Shown in pieces: positions 25,694-35,243 of a stretch of 64,000 bases of DNA (position 1 is the stretch's first letter; each line of letters begins with the position of its first letter). The position numbers and the translations under genes are program-made. The notes under the pieces were generated by a model. It had not been told where the DNA came from. It worked only from the letters and a program-made list of their open reading frames with translations, and did no database searches. Location: assembly GCF_001426265.1 (NCBI RefSeq), contig NZ_LMDG01000023.1:397826-461825 (forward strand), written 5' to 3'. The stretch is from Rhizobium sp. Root1220. Its GTDB lineage: Bacteria > Pseudomonadota > Alphaproteobacteria > Rhizobiales > Rhizobiaceae.

Positions 25694-26187
25694 TTGACCA
25701 GTCTTTCACGACGCCAGCGTGCTGGCGTCGTCCCGACCAGCTTCCTGAATAGCTTGCTGAGGTGGGCTTGGTCGGCCAGTCCGCATTCGAAAGCGATGGC
25801 CGATAGTTGTTGATCCGGTTTGAGCATGAGTTGTTGCGCCCTCTCGAGACGCTTATTCAGAAGAAATGCATAAGGGGCGATGCCGAAAGATATCGCAAAC
25901 GCTCTTGAGAAATGCCCGGCGCTCATGCGGACCTCGGTAGCGATATCCTCCACCTTGATGGTTTGCGACAGCCTGTTCTCGATGAAACGCAGGGTCTTCC
26001 GATACTGCCACGCGCACAATCCGGTGCGCCCACGTGCCGGATTTCTCACGACGATGTCGGATAGGCCTGACGATGTACCTTCCCAAAAATGCTCGACGGG
26101 CAAGGGGGTAAGGTGGAGATCGATCGGCATGTCGAGGTCGGACATCTTCAAGCTCGCGGATTTCAGTCGGGTCTCGATCAGACCCAA
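25630..26187 (-). CDS. AraC-family regulator
   Basis: The 185-residue protein is mostly the AraC DNA-binding domain: two helix-turn-helix units at about 68-165, with IKVEDIATEVRMSAGHFSRAF and LSAIAFECGLADQAHLSKLF followed by VGTTPARWRRE. The N-terminal 60 residues are too short for a normal ligand-binding barrel. The start is uncertain; Met residues at positions 15 and 20 are alternatives. The C-terminal tail overlaps the convergent FixJ-type gene. It lies 82 bases before the peptide-type ABC transporter genes on the same strand, but downstream of them in transcription, so a role in their control is only a guess. Confidence 0.8.
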   Translation of the reverse strand: MGLIETRLKSASLKMSDLDMPIDLHLTPLPVEHFWEGTSSGLSDIVVRNPARGRTGLCAWQYRKTLRFIENRLSQTIKVEDIATEVRMSAGHFSRAFAISFGIAPYAFLLNKRLERAQQLMLKPDQQLSAIAFECGLADQAHLSKLFRKLVGTTPARWRRERLVNQARTTARRTSGVSRLDGCCS

Positions 26188-26269
26188 TGACGCGCATGAA
26201 ATCCATCCGTGCGGAGTGCGCTTCGGCTAGTGTATTAGCATTGTCAACCTACCCTCGGGGCTAGGTCGC

Positions 26270-27259
26270 TCAGACCGATATCCGCGGGTCGGCCCACGCC
26301 TGCGCAAGCTCTACCATCGCGGAAACAACGATGTAGAAGGCCCCCAATGCCAGGGACATCCCCAATATCGCCGGAAGGTCGGCAGCATTGAAGGACTGGA
26401 CCATGTAGAGGCCGATACCAGGCCAGGCGAACACCCGTTCGACGACAAGAAGCCCGCCAAGAAGCAATCTCACCTGGAGCCCGAACATCGCTATAGGAGC
26501 GGAAGCCGAATTGCGCAGCCCGTGGAAAAGAAGAACGTGAAGTGGGCCAAGTCCTTTCCCGCGGGCCGTCAGGATGAAGCCCTCTTGCATGACGCCGTAT
26601 AGGGAAGCCGTAAGCGTTTGGCACAGAGCCACAGCTATCGGCAAGGCGAGGGCAATCGCAGGAAGCGCTAGATGTTTCAGAACGTCGATAAAAAGATCGA
26701 TCCTGCCTGCCGCGATGGTGTCGAGTAGCAGAAATCCGGATCGCGATTGGAAATCAGGAGCGCCTATCCTTCCGCTGCTCGGAAACCAGTTCAGCTCGAA
26801 CCAGAAGACGTAGATCAGCAGGAGGGACGTCAGCACCACCGGCGCGGAACCGAACCCCAGAAGGCTCAGGCGGAACATACGAACGCGCTTGCCGACCACG
26901 CTGACGACCGTAACCAACCCTGCGATCAAAGTACCCAAGGAAAGAGCCGCCAACGACAATTCGATCGATGCAGGAGCTGCATTGACGAGGTCCATCGTTA
27001 CAGGGTTGCGCGTCCGCAGCGAAGTGCCAAGGTCGCCTCTGCCGAGATTTTTGATGAAGCGCCAATACTGAGCGAGGATCGGAGCGTTCAGCCCGAGGCG
27101 CTCGCGCAGCGTGTCGACCGCCGCCGTCGGCGCGGTCGGACCGGCGAGTATCCGAGCAGGATCGCTGGGAACTATGCGCTGCAGGCTGAAGACGATGAAG
27201 CTCATGGCGACCAGAACGACCAGCAAGCTCGAGACCCGCTTGAGCGCGAAGCGCAGCAT
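26270..27259 (-). CDS. DppB-like ABC transporter permease
   Basis: A 329-residue inner-membrane permease of the peptide/nickel importer type. It starts with the family signature (LRFALKRVSSLLVVLVAMSF, IVFSLQRIVPSDPA), has about six membrane helices and contains the EAA-like loop ILTARGKGLGPLHVLLFHGL that contacts the ATPase. It is the last gene of a minus-strand operon: binding protein, fused ATPase, DppC-type permease, DppB-type permease; the start lies 3 bases from the upstream gene's stop. Gene order differs from the common order with the permeases before the ATPase. Confidence 0.88.
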   Translation of the reverse strand: MLRFALKRVSSLLVVLVAMSFIVFSLQRIVPSDPARILAGPTAPTAAVDTLRERLGLNAPILAQYWRFIKNLGRGDLGTSLRTRNPVTMDLVNAAPASIELSLAALSLGTLIAGLVTVVSVVGKRVRMFRLSLLGFGSAPVVLTSLLLIYVFWFELNWFPSSGRIGAPDFQSRSGFLLLDTIAAGRIDLFIDVLKHLALPAIALALPIAVALCQTLTASLYGVMQEGFILTARGKGLGPLHVLLFHGLRNSASAPIAMFGLQVRLLLGGLLVVERVFAWPGIGLYMVQSFNAADLPAILGMSLALGAFYIVVSAMVELAQAWADPRISV

Positions 27260-27262
27260 GGC

Positions 27263-28105
27263 TCAACGCCCCCTGAGAGACGCCCGGACGGCGTCGCCCA
27301 GGACATTGGCCGTGATACACAGAGCGAAGATGACGAGGCCAGGGATGATCGGCAGCCACCAGAATGCGGTGAGACTGTCCATTGACCTCGAAATCATCGA
27401 GCCGAGTTCCGGAGCGGGATCGGGCTGGCCGAGACCGAGAAAGGACATCAGTGCTAGTGCGCTGACCACATTGGCGACATCAAGCGCCGCCGCCGCGACG
27501 AGCGCCGGATAGACGCCCGGAGCAAGGTAATGCCAGATCAATCGCCACCACCCGATACGAGCCACCTGTGCGGCTTCGAAGTGCGGTCGTGCTTTCAGCC
27601 TCCGGGTTTCGTCGCGCGCGATCACCGCATACCATGGCCACCAGGTCAGCGCGATCGCGATCAGGGTGTTGACGGTTCCAGGACCCAACGTCGCCGCTAT
27701 GGCTAGCGCTACCAGCATAGAAGGTAGCGTCATGAAAAGATCGACCAGGCGCTGCACCGCGAAGTCGAACCACCCGCCTACGAACCCGGCCGCGACGCCG
27801 ATCGCCAGTCCGACAAACAGGCTGAATGCGATCAAGGCCAGGGCTGGCAGCCATGTATAGCGCAGCGCGAGTATCGTCCTCGACGCCAAGTCACGGCCTA
27901 TCTCGTCCGTTCCGAAGAGATGCAGCGTTGACGGCGGCGAGAACGTCGGCCCTACCCTAGCTTGCGGGTCGAAGGGCGCGAGCTGATAGGGAAACAACGC
28001 AAGTGCCGTGAAGACCAGAAAGAGGAGCGCGGCTACACATCCCCAGGTCCCAAGCCTCATTGCGGGGATTCTAAGACTTCTGACGTCTGATAGCACTCTT
28101 GGCAA
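27263..28105 (-). CDS. DppC-like ABC transporter permease
   Basis: A 280-residue permease with an N-terminal helix, the periplasmic stretch FGTDEIGRDLASR typical of DppC/OppC/NikC, and about five more helices. The cytoplasmic EAA-like loop reads ARIGWWRLIWHYLAPGVYPAL. It forms a heterodimer with the DppB-like protein encoded next to it and takes substrate from the periplasmic binding protein. It is separated from the ATPase gene by two bases, so cotranslation is likely. The family imports di- or oligopeptides, nickel or opines; the substrate is not evident. Confidence 0.88.
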   Translation of the reverse strand: MPRVLSDVRSLRIPAMRLGTWGCVAALLFLVFTALALFPYQLAPFDPQARVGPTFSPPSTLHLFGTDEIGRDLASRTILALRYTWLPALALIAFSLFVGLAIGVAAGFVGGWFDFAVQRLVDLFMTLPSMLVALAIAATLGPGTVNTLIAIALTWWPWYAVIARDETRRLKARPHFEAAQVARIGWWRLIWHYLAPGVYPALVAAAALDVANVVSALALMSFLGLGQPDPAPELGSMISRSMDSLTAFWWLPIIPGLVIFALCITANVLGDAVRASLRGR

Positions 28106-28107
28106 AG

Positions 28108-29847
28108 TCAGGTTCTCTCCAAGCTGTCATTCGGTCGGCGATCAAGGTCGTGTTGGCGAGCATTCAGCGAGTCTGCCCGGCCCAAATCTTTGGCGACGCC
28201 TCCATGGAGCCAAACAATCCGGTCGGCGAGATACCGGGCGGCCGCCATATCGTGCGTCACAAAGATCATCGCCATTCCAAGCCGGTGTCTGAGCTCGCCG
28301 AGCAGGTTCAGCGTCGAGGACGCGAGAGACACATCCAGCGCGCTGATGGGCTCGTCGCACAGGAGAAGGGACGGGGGGACAGCGATCGCGCGTGCGATGA
28401 CCGCGCGCTGACATTGACCTATCGAAAGCTCCGAGGGAAGCGACGAGGCCAGCTCCGGCCGCAGCCTGACGAGTCGCAGCACTTCATCCACCCGCTTCTC
28501 GGCCGTCGACTTGTCAAGGTGTCTTAGCCGATCTGAAATCTGCCTTCCGATAGAAAGCCATGGCGTCAACGACGAGAAGGCATCCTGGAAGATGAACTGC
28601 AAACTCCCTTCCCCCCCGCCAAGCTTTACGAGGCCACTATCCGCAGGCGTGATGCCAGCCGCTATCCGGAGAACCGTGGATTTCCCAGAACCGCTCGCAC
28701 CGATCAGGGCCACAGCCTCGCCCGCATTGACGTGGAGATCGAAGCCTTCCAAAACGGCCGATCGACGGTCTGTGCGGTTGGCTCGGTGTTCGGTCAAGGA
28801 TTTCCTCACTGAGCGCATTTCCAAAACAACCGCGGTCGAACGCTGGGGCCGTAGTGGCCATTTTTCCGACAGCTTCTCGTTCTCAAGCGACCTCGTCTTG
28901 TCGGTGAAGAAACAGGCGACTGCTCCTTCGCCGTCCGGCGTTGGCTCGATCGGTGGACGCGTGACGAAGCATTTCGGCCGCGCTATGGGACATCTGTGAG
29001 AATAGTGGCATGCGTCCTCGACCACTGGCAGCCTGTCGTCCTCTCGGAGAACCGGGAGGGGGCGGGTCCTGTCTGACTCGAAATCGAAGCGGGATTTCAA
29101 TAGGCCGGCCGTATAGGGATGAGCCGGTTGCTTGGTGACCCGACCGGTTGCGCCCGTTTCCGCGGCACGGCCAGAATAAAGGACCAACGTGCGGTCCGAT
29201 ATCCTGGCGGACGCAGCGAGGTCGTGTGTGATAAACAAGACGGCCGTGTCCCGCTCTCGGACGATCTCGTCGAGCATGTTCAGGATTTCGGCCCGCGAGT
29301 CGGTGTCCAACGCGGCCGTAGGCTCGTCTGCGATCAGCAGTCTGGGCTGTGCCATCATGGCCATCGCCACCAGCACCCGCTGCCTTTGGCCACCCGATAG
29401 CTGGTGGGGGTAGCGCTCGAGGATGCGCTCCGGCTCCTTGATGCCCGTCCGTGACAGCCAGTCGAGGATGATCGCTCGGCTTACGGTGGCCGATTCCAGT
29501 AGCTGATTGGCGATGGTCATGGTGGGATTGAGAGCCGACAGCCCGTCTTGGGGTATGGCCCTCACGAGATGGCGGCGGATTTCGCGCATGCTACGTTCGG
29601 TCGACCCGATCACTTCCTGTCCGCAGATTTCGATCGATCCCGCTACGATGGGGTTCCCGGACGGTGCCAGCAGACCTTGCACGGCCAAGCCAAGCGACGT
29701 CTTACCCGAGCCGCTCTCGCCGACCACTGCGAGGTTCTCGCCGGACGCCACGCTTAAATCCACGTCGTCGAGCACCTTCACCGACTTTCGGGCGGAGCGG
29801 AAGGATATGCAGAGGTTCCTTACGGCGAGGATAGGTGGATTGGTCAT
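28108..29847 (-). CDS. fused DppD-DppF-type ABC ATPase
   Basis: A 579-residue protein holding two nucleotide-binding domains. First: Walker A GESGSGKT, signature LSGGQRQRV, Walker B LLIADEPTAALD, and a DppD-type C-terminal extension with a Cys cluster (CHYSHRCPIARPKC) and a further Cys, as in enzymes that may hold a metal cluster. Second: Walker A GASGSGKST, signature LSIGQCQRA (altered from the usual LSGGQ), Walker B LLLCDEPISALD. Both are expected to hydrolyse ATP. Fusion of the two ATPases into one chain occurs in several opine and peptide importers of rhizobia. Confidence 0.9.
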   Translation of the reverse strand: MTNPPILAVRNLCISFRSARKSVKVLDDVDLSVASGENLAVVGESGSGKTSLGLAVQGLLAPSGNPIVAGSIEICGQEVIGSTERSMREIRRHLVRAIPQDGLSALNPTMTIANQLLESATVSRAIILDWLSRTGIKEPERILERYPHQLSGGQRQRVLVAMAMMAQPRLLIADEPTAALDTDSRAEILNMLDEIVRERDTAVLFITHDLAASARISDRTLVLYSGRAAETGATGRVTKQPAHPYTAGLLKSRFDFESDRTRPLPVLREDDRLPVVEDACHYSHRCPIARPKCFVTRPPIEPTPDGEGAVACFFTDKTRSLENEKLSEKWPLRPQRSTAVVLEMRSVRKSLTEHRANRTDRRSAVLEGFDLHVNAGEAVALIGASGSGKSTVLRIAAGITPADSGLVKLGGGEGSLQFIFQDAFSSLTPWLSIGRQISDRLRHLDKSTAEKRVDEVLRLVRLRPELASSLPSELSIGQCQRAVIARAIAVPPSLLLCDEPISALDVSLASSTLNLLGELRHRLGMAMIFVTHDMAAARYLADRIVWLHGGVAKDLGRADSLNARQHDLDRRPNDSLERT

Positions 29848-29897
29848 GGTCGTCGCTATTCGATACGTGTTTCTCCATCTGCAAGGTCTGCCGTCCG

Positions 29898-31445
29898 TCA
29901 GGGTCCCGTCCGCTCGACCTTCGAATAGTCGATGTTTCCGATCGGATAGACAGGGCGCAGACCGAAGTTGCGGAGATCGCTGCGGTGAACGATCACGTTG
30001 TCGACGTCGACAAGCGGGATCGACACGCCCGCTGCGAGATAGAGGTCGCCTGCTTCCTCGTAGAGCGGATTGCGCTCCTCGGTTTCCGTCATGCGTCTCG
30101 CCTTGTCCACGATCGCGTCGGCTTCCGGCACGCGTCGTCCAAAGAAGTTTAGAGGCGCGTTCTCGGTATAGAAGGCGGTCAGCTGATTTTCTGGATGGGC
30201 AGCATCGGGACCTGCGATTGTCAGAAGTACGTCCGGCGCGTTCGGATCGTTCTTGACCGCAAAACCGGCACCCGGTGCGAGCACGTAGGAGGTGGCGTTT
30301 ATTCCGACGGTCGCCAATTGCGCCGTCAGGAGGTCCGCTATCCGTCTGTAGGTGGAGGTCGCGCTGAACAAGCCTATGACGACGTTGACGTCGCCGTGTT
30401 TCTTGATCGTCTCCCTGGCCGCATCGAGATCAGTCGGAAACGTCATCGGCTTTCGAGGCGTAAGAACGCTTTTAGGATACAGTGACTGGGCCACGGTGGC
30501 ATATTTTCCGAAAGCGTCGGAGACCCACGCCGAAGGATTGATTGCCGTCATGAACGCCCTCCTGACCTCCGGTTCATCCAGCGGGGTTCCGGGTTTCAGG
30601 AAGAGGTCATATAGCGTCATGTTCGGGGAAGCGGTGGCGATCAAACCTGCCGGCAGGCTGTTCAGCTGTTCAAAGGGATAGTTCTTGGGAACAGCATCGA
30701 TCTGGCCTGCGCGGAGTTGCAGCATCTGCTGGCTGACATCTGGAATGACAGGAAGCCTGACCTCCCGGAAGAAAGGTTTCTTTCCCCAGTAGTCGTCGTT
30801 GCGGAGAAGGCCGTAGCGTTCGCCCCGCTTGAACTCACTCAGTCTGTATGGGCCGGTCCCGACGGCATGTTGGTTCAGCCACGTGGAGGCTCGATCCCCG
30901 CCGTCGTTTTCCTTCAAGGCCCTCGGGCTGAGGATCTTGGGTCCCCACGGGCTCGCGAGACTGTCAAGGAACGAGGGCTGAGGTTCCTTCAAACGTAAAA
31001 CAACCGTTCGGTCGTCCAAGGCTTTCATGTCGGCCACGTTGTCGAAAAAGTAGCTCAGGGAAAACCTGCCGTCGCGCCTTCGGGAAAAGGACGTTATTAC
31101 CGCCGACGCGTCGAACGGCGATCCGTCTTGGAATGTCACACCCGGCCGGAGCTTGAAAGTGTAGAGCAGACCGTCGTCGGAGATCGTCCAGCTTTCGGCC
31201 AGGAGACCGCGTAAAGTCGTTGATAGCTCTTCGTACTCCACGAGCCCTTCGTACACGTTGTTGATGACGCTGATTCCGTCGATCTCGAACCCGTTGTCGG
31301 GGTCGAAAGTGCCGATATCCGTCGAAATTGGAATGCGCAGTGCGGGCAGCTCCTCGGACGCATTGACCCGCAACCCCGAGAACACGAGGGCGAGCAACGC
31401 GATGACAGCAAGTCGTGCAGCGGCTCCCAGCAACTTTGTGTACAT
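29898..31445 (-). CDS. periplasmic solute-binding protein, family 5
   Basis: A 515-residue extracytoplasmic protein with a Sec signal (hydrophobic residues about 8-24, then the mature chain after NASEEL). The family 5 pattern is clear: an early block around IDGISVINNVYEGLVEYE, LAESWTISDDGLLYTFKLRPGV, GTGPYRLSEF and an FLKPGTPLDEPEVRRA-like stretch. It captures peptides, nickel or related solutes for the permeases encoded downstream. It is the first gene of the operon; its promoter lies in the 205-base gap to the divergent FixJ-type gene. Substrate unknown. Confidence 0.9.
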   Translation of the reverse strand: MYTKLLGAAARLAVIALLALVFSGLRVNASEELPALRIPISTDIGTFDPDNGFEIDGISVINNVYEGLVEYEELSTTLRGLLAESWTISDDGLLYTFKLRPGVTFQDGSPFDASAVITSFSRRRDGRFSLSYFFDNVADMKALDDRTVVLRLKEPQPSFLDSLASPWGPKILSPRALKENDGGDRASTWLNQHAVGTGPYRLSEFKRGERYGLLRNDDYWGKKPFFREVRLPVIPDVSQQMLQLRAGQIDAVPKNYPFEQLNSLPAGLIATASPNMTLYDLFLKPGTPLDEPEVRRAFMTAINPSAWVSDAFGKYATVAQSLYPKSVLTPRKPMTFPTDLDAARETIKKHGDVNVVIGLFSATSTYRRIADLLTAQLATVGINATSYVLAPGAGFAVKNDPNAPDVLLTIAGPDAAHPENQLTAFYTENAPLNFFGRRVPEADAIVDKARRMTETEERNPLYEEAGDLYLAAGVSIPLVDVDNVIVHRSDLRNFGLRPVYPIGNIDYSKVERTGP

Positions 31446-31650
31446 TTATGCTACCTTGGCTGTGCTTTGTTTCAAGTACAACCTACGCAATCTGCTGGTA
31501 AATTCTTGTCGGATTCCCGCCAGAAGTGGGCAGGGGCAGTGGTTTATGGTTTTTCCATGGTGTATATTTTTTGTGCACGTCGCCAGCGTATTGGGTGGGT
31601 AAGGGAGATTGTCCCGGTGCGCAGTTGGTGCCGTAGCCCAGGGGGAAGGG

Positions 31651-32310
31651 ATGGTGTGCCCGGAAACATATCCGAATGCCGAACCGATCGTGATGCTTGT
31701 CGATGACGACGCTCATGTTCGCGACGCCATGGAAAACCTCCTTAGTTCGGTCGGCATCGAGTCGATGGCCTTCGCGTCGGCGAGGGAGTTTCTGCAGACG
31801 AACCTGCCTGACCGGCTGGGCTGTGTCGTGTTGGATGTCCGCATGCCGGGATTGAGCGGACTCGATCTCCATCAGCACATGGCTCGACATGGTATGAACA
31901 CCCCCGTTGTGTTTCTGACCGGGCACGGCGACATAGCCATGAGTGTCGAGGCCATGAAGGCTGGTGCCATCGACTTCCTGACCAAGCCGGTCAGAGATCA
32001 GACCCTGCTGGATTCGATATCACGAGCCATCGAAACCGATCGTATCCGCAGGGAGGAAACCGCCGCGTCACGCCGACATCTCGAGCTGTATGAAACGTTG
32101 ACCTTTCGCGAGCGGCAGGTTCTCAAGCTCGTCATAACCGGCGCTCTGAATAAACAGATCGCTTACGAGCTCGGTATCACGGAGACCACCGTCAAGCTTC
32201 ATCGCAGCAACATGATGAAAAAGCTCAAGGTCAACGCCGTGACCCAGCTGTTTACAGTCTGTCAGTCGCTGTCCCGAGTTCTATACGACTTGGAGATAGG
32301 GCGGGGCTAG
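31651..32310 (+). CDS. FixJ-type two-component response regulator
   Basis: The ATG at 31651 follows GGGGGAAGGG; an upstream start in the same frame lacks such a site. The 219-residue product has a receiver with VMLVDDDAH, VVLDVRMPGLSG (phosphoacceptor Asp62), FLTGHGD and FLTKPV, then a LuxR-type domain with LTFRERQVLKLV and ALNKQIAYELGITETTVKLH. It lies 100 bases before a multi-PAS kinase gene on the same strand and is the only FixJ-type gene here with a kinase directly behind it, so the two are the best candidates for a cognate pair. The arrangement resembles FixLJ/StyRS systems. Confidence 0.9.
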   Translation: MVCPETYPNAEPIVMLVDDDAHVRDAMENLLSSVGIESMAFASAREFLQTNLPDRLGCVVLDVRMPGLSGLDLHQHMARHGMNTPVVFLTGHGDIAMSVEAMKAGAIDFLTKPVRDQTLLDSISRAIETDRIRREETAASRRHLELYETLTFRERQVLKLVITGALNKQIAYELGITETTVKLHRSNMMKKLKVNAVTQLFTVCQSLSRVLYDLEIGRG

Positions 32311-32410
32311 TTCGATACCTGTGCCAACGGACAGGTATCGCGACGAGCGTCCAGAGTTTATTGTGGAACATCGGTGGCTGCCTGTGGTTGGCTGCCGGCG
32401 AGGAGTGGCA

Positions 32411-35074
32411 ATGGAATGGTCATCACCAATTGCCCGAAAGGCTTTAGCGGGAACGGCTGCCGCGATCAGTATCGGCGCGGCCGTTTTCCTTGAAGAGCCT
32501 TCGAGCCTGTTGCTTGCAGTAATATCTATCTGCATCTGTTGCGGCTGGAAACAAGGCCTCGCGTTTGTTGTGGCCTGCACCGCTCTGGCGGCGTGGGTTT
32601 ACGAGGTCCCGGGGCCAGACCAACATTCCCTCACGAAGTTCCTCGTTTTCGTCGCCACCGCGTTCATGGCCTGGACGCTGGTATCGATCTTTCGAACCAC
32701 GAGCTTTTTCGAGCAGGTCTATAAGTCGAAGCAACCGACCGCAGACGACATCCCAGGCCTTGGATGGTCAGCCTATCCAGACGGACGTCTGCGGTTCGTC
32801 AACCCCGCGGCAACCGAGTACATAGGTATCTCGGCCGAAGAGATGCTAGAGCGAATGCAAAGGGACACCTATGCCTGGTGGGCTCCCTTCGTTCATCCCG
32901 ACGACGTCCAGGCGAGCTTGGACCGCTGGGATCACAGTCTCAGAACCGGTGAGCCGCTCGTTGATGAACAGCGGGTGAGGCGGCACGATGGCACCTATCG
33001 TTGGTTTCGAGACTCAGCTGTTGCCTCGCGAGACCGCCACGGCAACATTACAGGATGGTTCGGCACCACCGTCGACATCGACGACCAGCGCAAGGCCGAA
33101 GCGGCTCTCAAGGCAAGCGAGCAGAAGCTGAGGAGTCTGATAGATACCGTCCCGGCGCTCATATGGTGTACCAACCCGTCCGGCGGAACCACTTACTTCA
33201 ACGAGCGACTTCTGGAGTGGATGGGATTTGGATCGGACTTTACACCCGATAGCGGCCACCTTTTCGCTGACGTCATAAGCGATAGTGCGCACCCTGCGGA
33301 CAAGGTCGGGTTACGGGCGGTCCTCGAACACGCCTTCGAACGTGACGAGCCATTCGGTGTGAGGTTTCGCCTTCGACGGGCCGACGGGCAGTACCGCTGG
33401 ACCGACGGCAAAGTCCAACCGCTGCACGACGACGACGGCGATATCATTCAGTGGTACGGCGTTTTTCTCGATATCAACGACGAGGTGCAGGCGAACGAAG
33501 CAGTCCGGCAAAGCGAGAAAGAGCTTCAGGTACTGGTCGATACCGTTCCCTCGCTCATTTGGCTCCTGACCCCTGAAGGTCAGCCTTGCTACTTTAACGC
33601 CCGCTTCGCCGAGTGGACGGGTATTGCGGCCGACGCCCATATCGGCTCCAGCACGATCCATCCGGAACTCTTGCATCCCGACGACCGCGACCGCATCAAC
33701 GATGATTTTAAAAACGGCTTAGCCGTAGGACGTTCGATCCATACGAAGTGCCGACTGCGGCGACGCGACGGTCAGTTCAGGTGGATAGATTCCCGTGCCG
33801 AGCCGCTGAGGGATCAAACCGGCCAGATCGTCCGTTGGTACGGAGTATCCTTCGAAATCGAGGAGGAGGTTAGGGCACAGGCAGCGCTGAAAGAAAGCGA
33901 GCGGTATCTCCAGCACGTTATCGACACCGTGCCGGTCGGCATCGTGTTGGCCGATCCCCAAGGCATGCCGGTCTACGTCAATAAGAAGCTGCACGACAGT
34001 ACCGGCCTCAAGGCTCCGAGGTCCGATGGCGCTGTCGACATCAATGCAGCGCACACAAACAGCGACCTTGTCCATCCCGACGATCTCTCTGCCGTTCTTG
34101 GTCGTCTGGAATACTGCTACGCCCACGGCGAGTCGTTCGCGATGCGCTATCGGCAACGCCGAGCCGACGGTGTCTACCGATGGATCGAAGACCGAAGCGA
34201 ACCGTTCCGGGATGACGAAGGCAGTATCCTGCAATGGTATGGCGTCAACCTCGACGTAGACGACGAGGTCTGCGCGCAGGAGGCCCTTCGCCTCGCCGAT
34301 GAGAGGCTGGCACGCGCTTCTCGCGCCGCGAGCCTGTCGGAGCTGTCCGTATCGATCGCCCACGAACTCAACCAGCCCCTTCAGGCTGTCGTGTCCAATG
34401 CAAACGCGTTCCAACGATGGCTTGGCGCAACACCGCCCAACTACGACCGCGCAAGGAAGACCGCGGAATGGATCATACGGGATGCGGATGCGGCAGCCGA
34501 AGTCATCAACAGGATCAGAGCTCTCTTCTCCCAGTCCGAGCATCAGCGCGAAGTCGTCGATTTGAATGCCATCGTCACGGGGGTATGCGACCTGATGGCG
34601 GACAAGCTGTCCAACAACGGCGTCAAGTTGGAAGTCGATTTGGACCCAAGGTTGACCTCGATGCCGGTGGATCGCGTGCAGATCGAGCAAGTGGTCCTGA
34701 ACCTGATCCGGAACAGCATCGAAGCAATGCGGGAAACAGAGAGCCTCCCCAGGAAGATTTCGATCGTTGCCAGTCGGGCGTCCTCGGAAACCGCGAAAGT
34801 GGAGGTGCGTGACCACGGCCCTGGCATCGGCGCGCCGGAAAAAGTATTCGACGCGTTCTACACAACCAAGAAAGATGGCTTGGGAATAGGGCTAGCCATA
34901 TGCCGTTCCATCATCGAGGCCCACGGCGGACGACTTCACGCCGAGAACATGCCGGACGGCGGAGCGTCGGTCAGTTTCACGCTTCCCCTGAAACGCCCGG
35001 GTGAGAGCGACCTCTCGCGTTCGCGCAACGGCACCGAAGAACCGTACGTGGAGCGGCCGCAAGTGCTGCAATGA
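32411..35074 (+). CDS. membrane histidine kinase with four PAS domains
   Basis: The ATG at 32411 follows GAGGAG; the product has 887 residues. Three to four short membrane helices lie within residues 10-95. Four PAS-PAC units follow (about 110-235, 237-365, 367-495, 497-628), each with a YRW or FRW PAC motif and a short coiled linker (AALKASEQ, AALKESER). The dimerisation domain has SIAHELNQPLQAVVSN with His651, and the ATPase domain has DHGPGIG and GLGIGLAICRS. No receiver is attached. Similar architecture to the kinase at 21645 suggests that both feed the same group of FixJ-type regulators. Ligands unknown; no heme-binding signature is obvious. Confidence 0.9.
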   Translation: MEWSSPIARKALAGTAAAISIGAAVFLEEPSSLLLAVISICICCGWKQGLAFVVACTALAAWVYEVPGPDQHSLTKFLVFVATAFMAWTLVSIFRTTSFFEQVYKSKQPTADDIPGLGWSAYPDGRLRFVNPAATEYIGISAEEMLERMQRDTYAWWAPFVHPDDVQASLDRWDHSLRTGEPLVDEQRVRRHDGTYRWFRDSAVASRDRHGNITGWFGTTVDIDDQRKAEAALKASEQKLRSLIDTVPALIWCTNPSGGTTYFNERLLEWMGFGSDFTPDSGHLFADVISDSAHPADKVGLRAVLEHAFERDEPFGVRFRLRRADGQYRWTDGKVQPLHDDDGDIIQWYGVFLDINDEVQANEAVRQSEKELQVLVDTVPSLIWLLTPEGQPCYFNARFAEWTGIAADAHIGSSTIHPELLHPDDRDRINDDFKNGLAVGRSIHTKCRLRRRDGQFRWIDSRAEPLRDQTGQIVRWYGVSFEIEEEVRAQAALKESERYLQHVIDTVPVGIVLADPQGMPVYVNKKLHDSTGLKAPRSDGAVDINAAHTNSDLVHPDDLSAVLGRLEYCYAHGESFAMRYRQRRADGVYRWIEDRSEPFRDDEGSILQWYGVNLDVDDEVCAQEALRLADERLARASRAASLSELSVSIAHELNQPLQAVVSNANAFQRWLGATPPNYDRARKTAEWIIRDADAAAEVINRIRALFSQSEHQREVVDLNAIVTGVCDLMADKLSNNGVKLEVDLDPRLTSMPVDRVQIEQVVLNLIRNSIEAMRETESLPRKISIVASRASSETAKVEVRDHGPGIGAPEKVFDAFYTTKKDGLGIGLAICRSIIEAHGGRLHAENMPDGGASVSFTLPLKRPGESDLSRSRNGTEEPYVERPQVLQ

Positions 35075-35174
35075 CTTTAGGGCGATGCGCCGACATCGCC
35101 GCGCCGTGTTTGCACGCCCGGTGTCCATGCAAACGACTCATCCGTCAGAAATCGCAACCCAAGGCTCCACAGGC

Positions 35175-35186
35175 AAACCATCGTTT
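35175..35186 (+). promoter_or_regulatory. FixJ/TodT-like box 7 (consensus)
   Basis: AAACCATCGTTT in the context AGGCAAACCATCGTTTATC. It lies 58 bases before the cupin gene start at 35244, a distance where an activator would sit just upstream of the -35 region. Core identical to box 5. Confidence 0.7.
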
Positions 35187-35243
35187 ATCTATTAGGATCG
35201 TGTCCGGCTGGCTAGAATTCCCCTGTCTTAACTCAAGAACAGG

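Noticed and set aside
33719..34816. Long open frame (365 codons) on the minus strand opposite the four-PAS kinase.
   Set aside because: It mirrors the repeated PAS-PAC codons; no independent domain or start signal.
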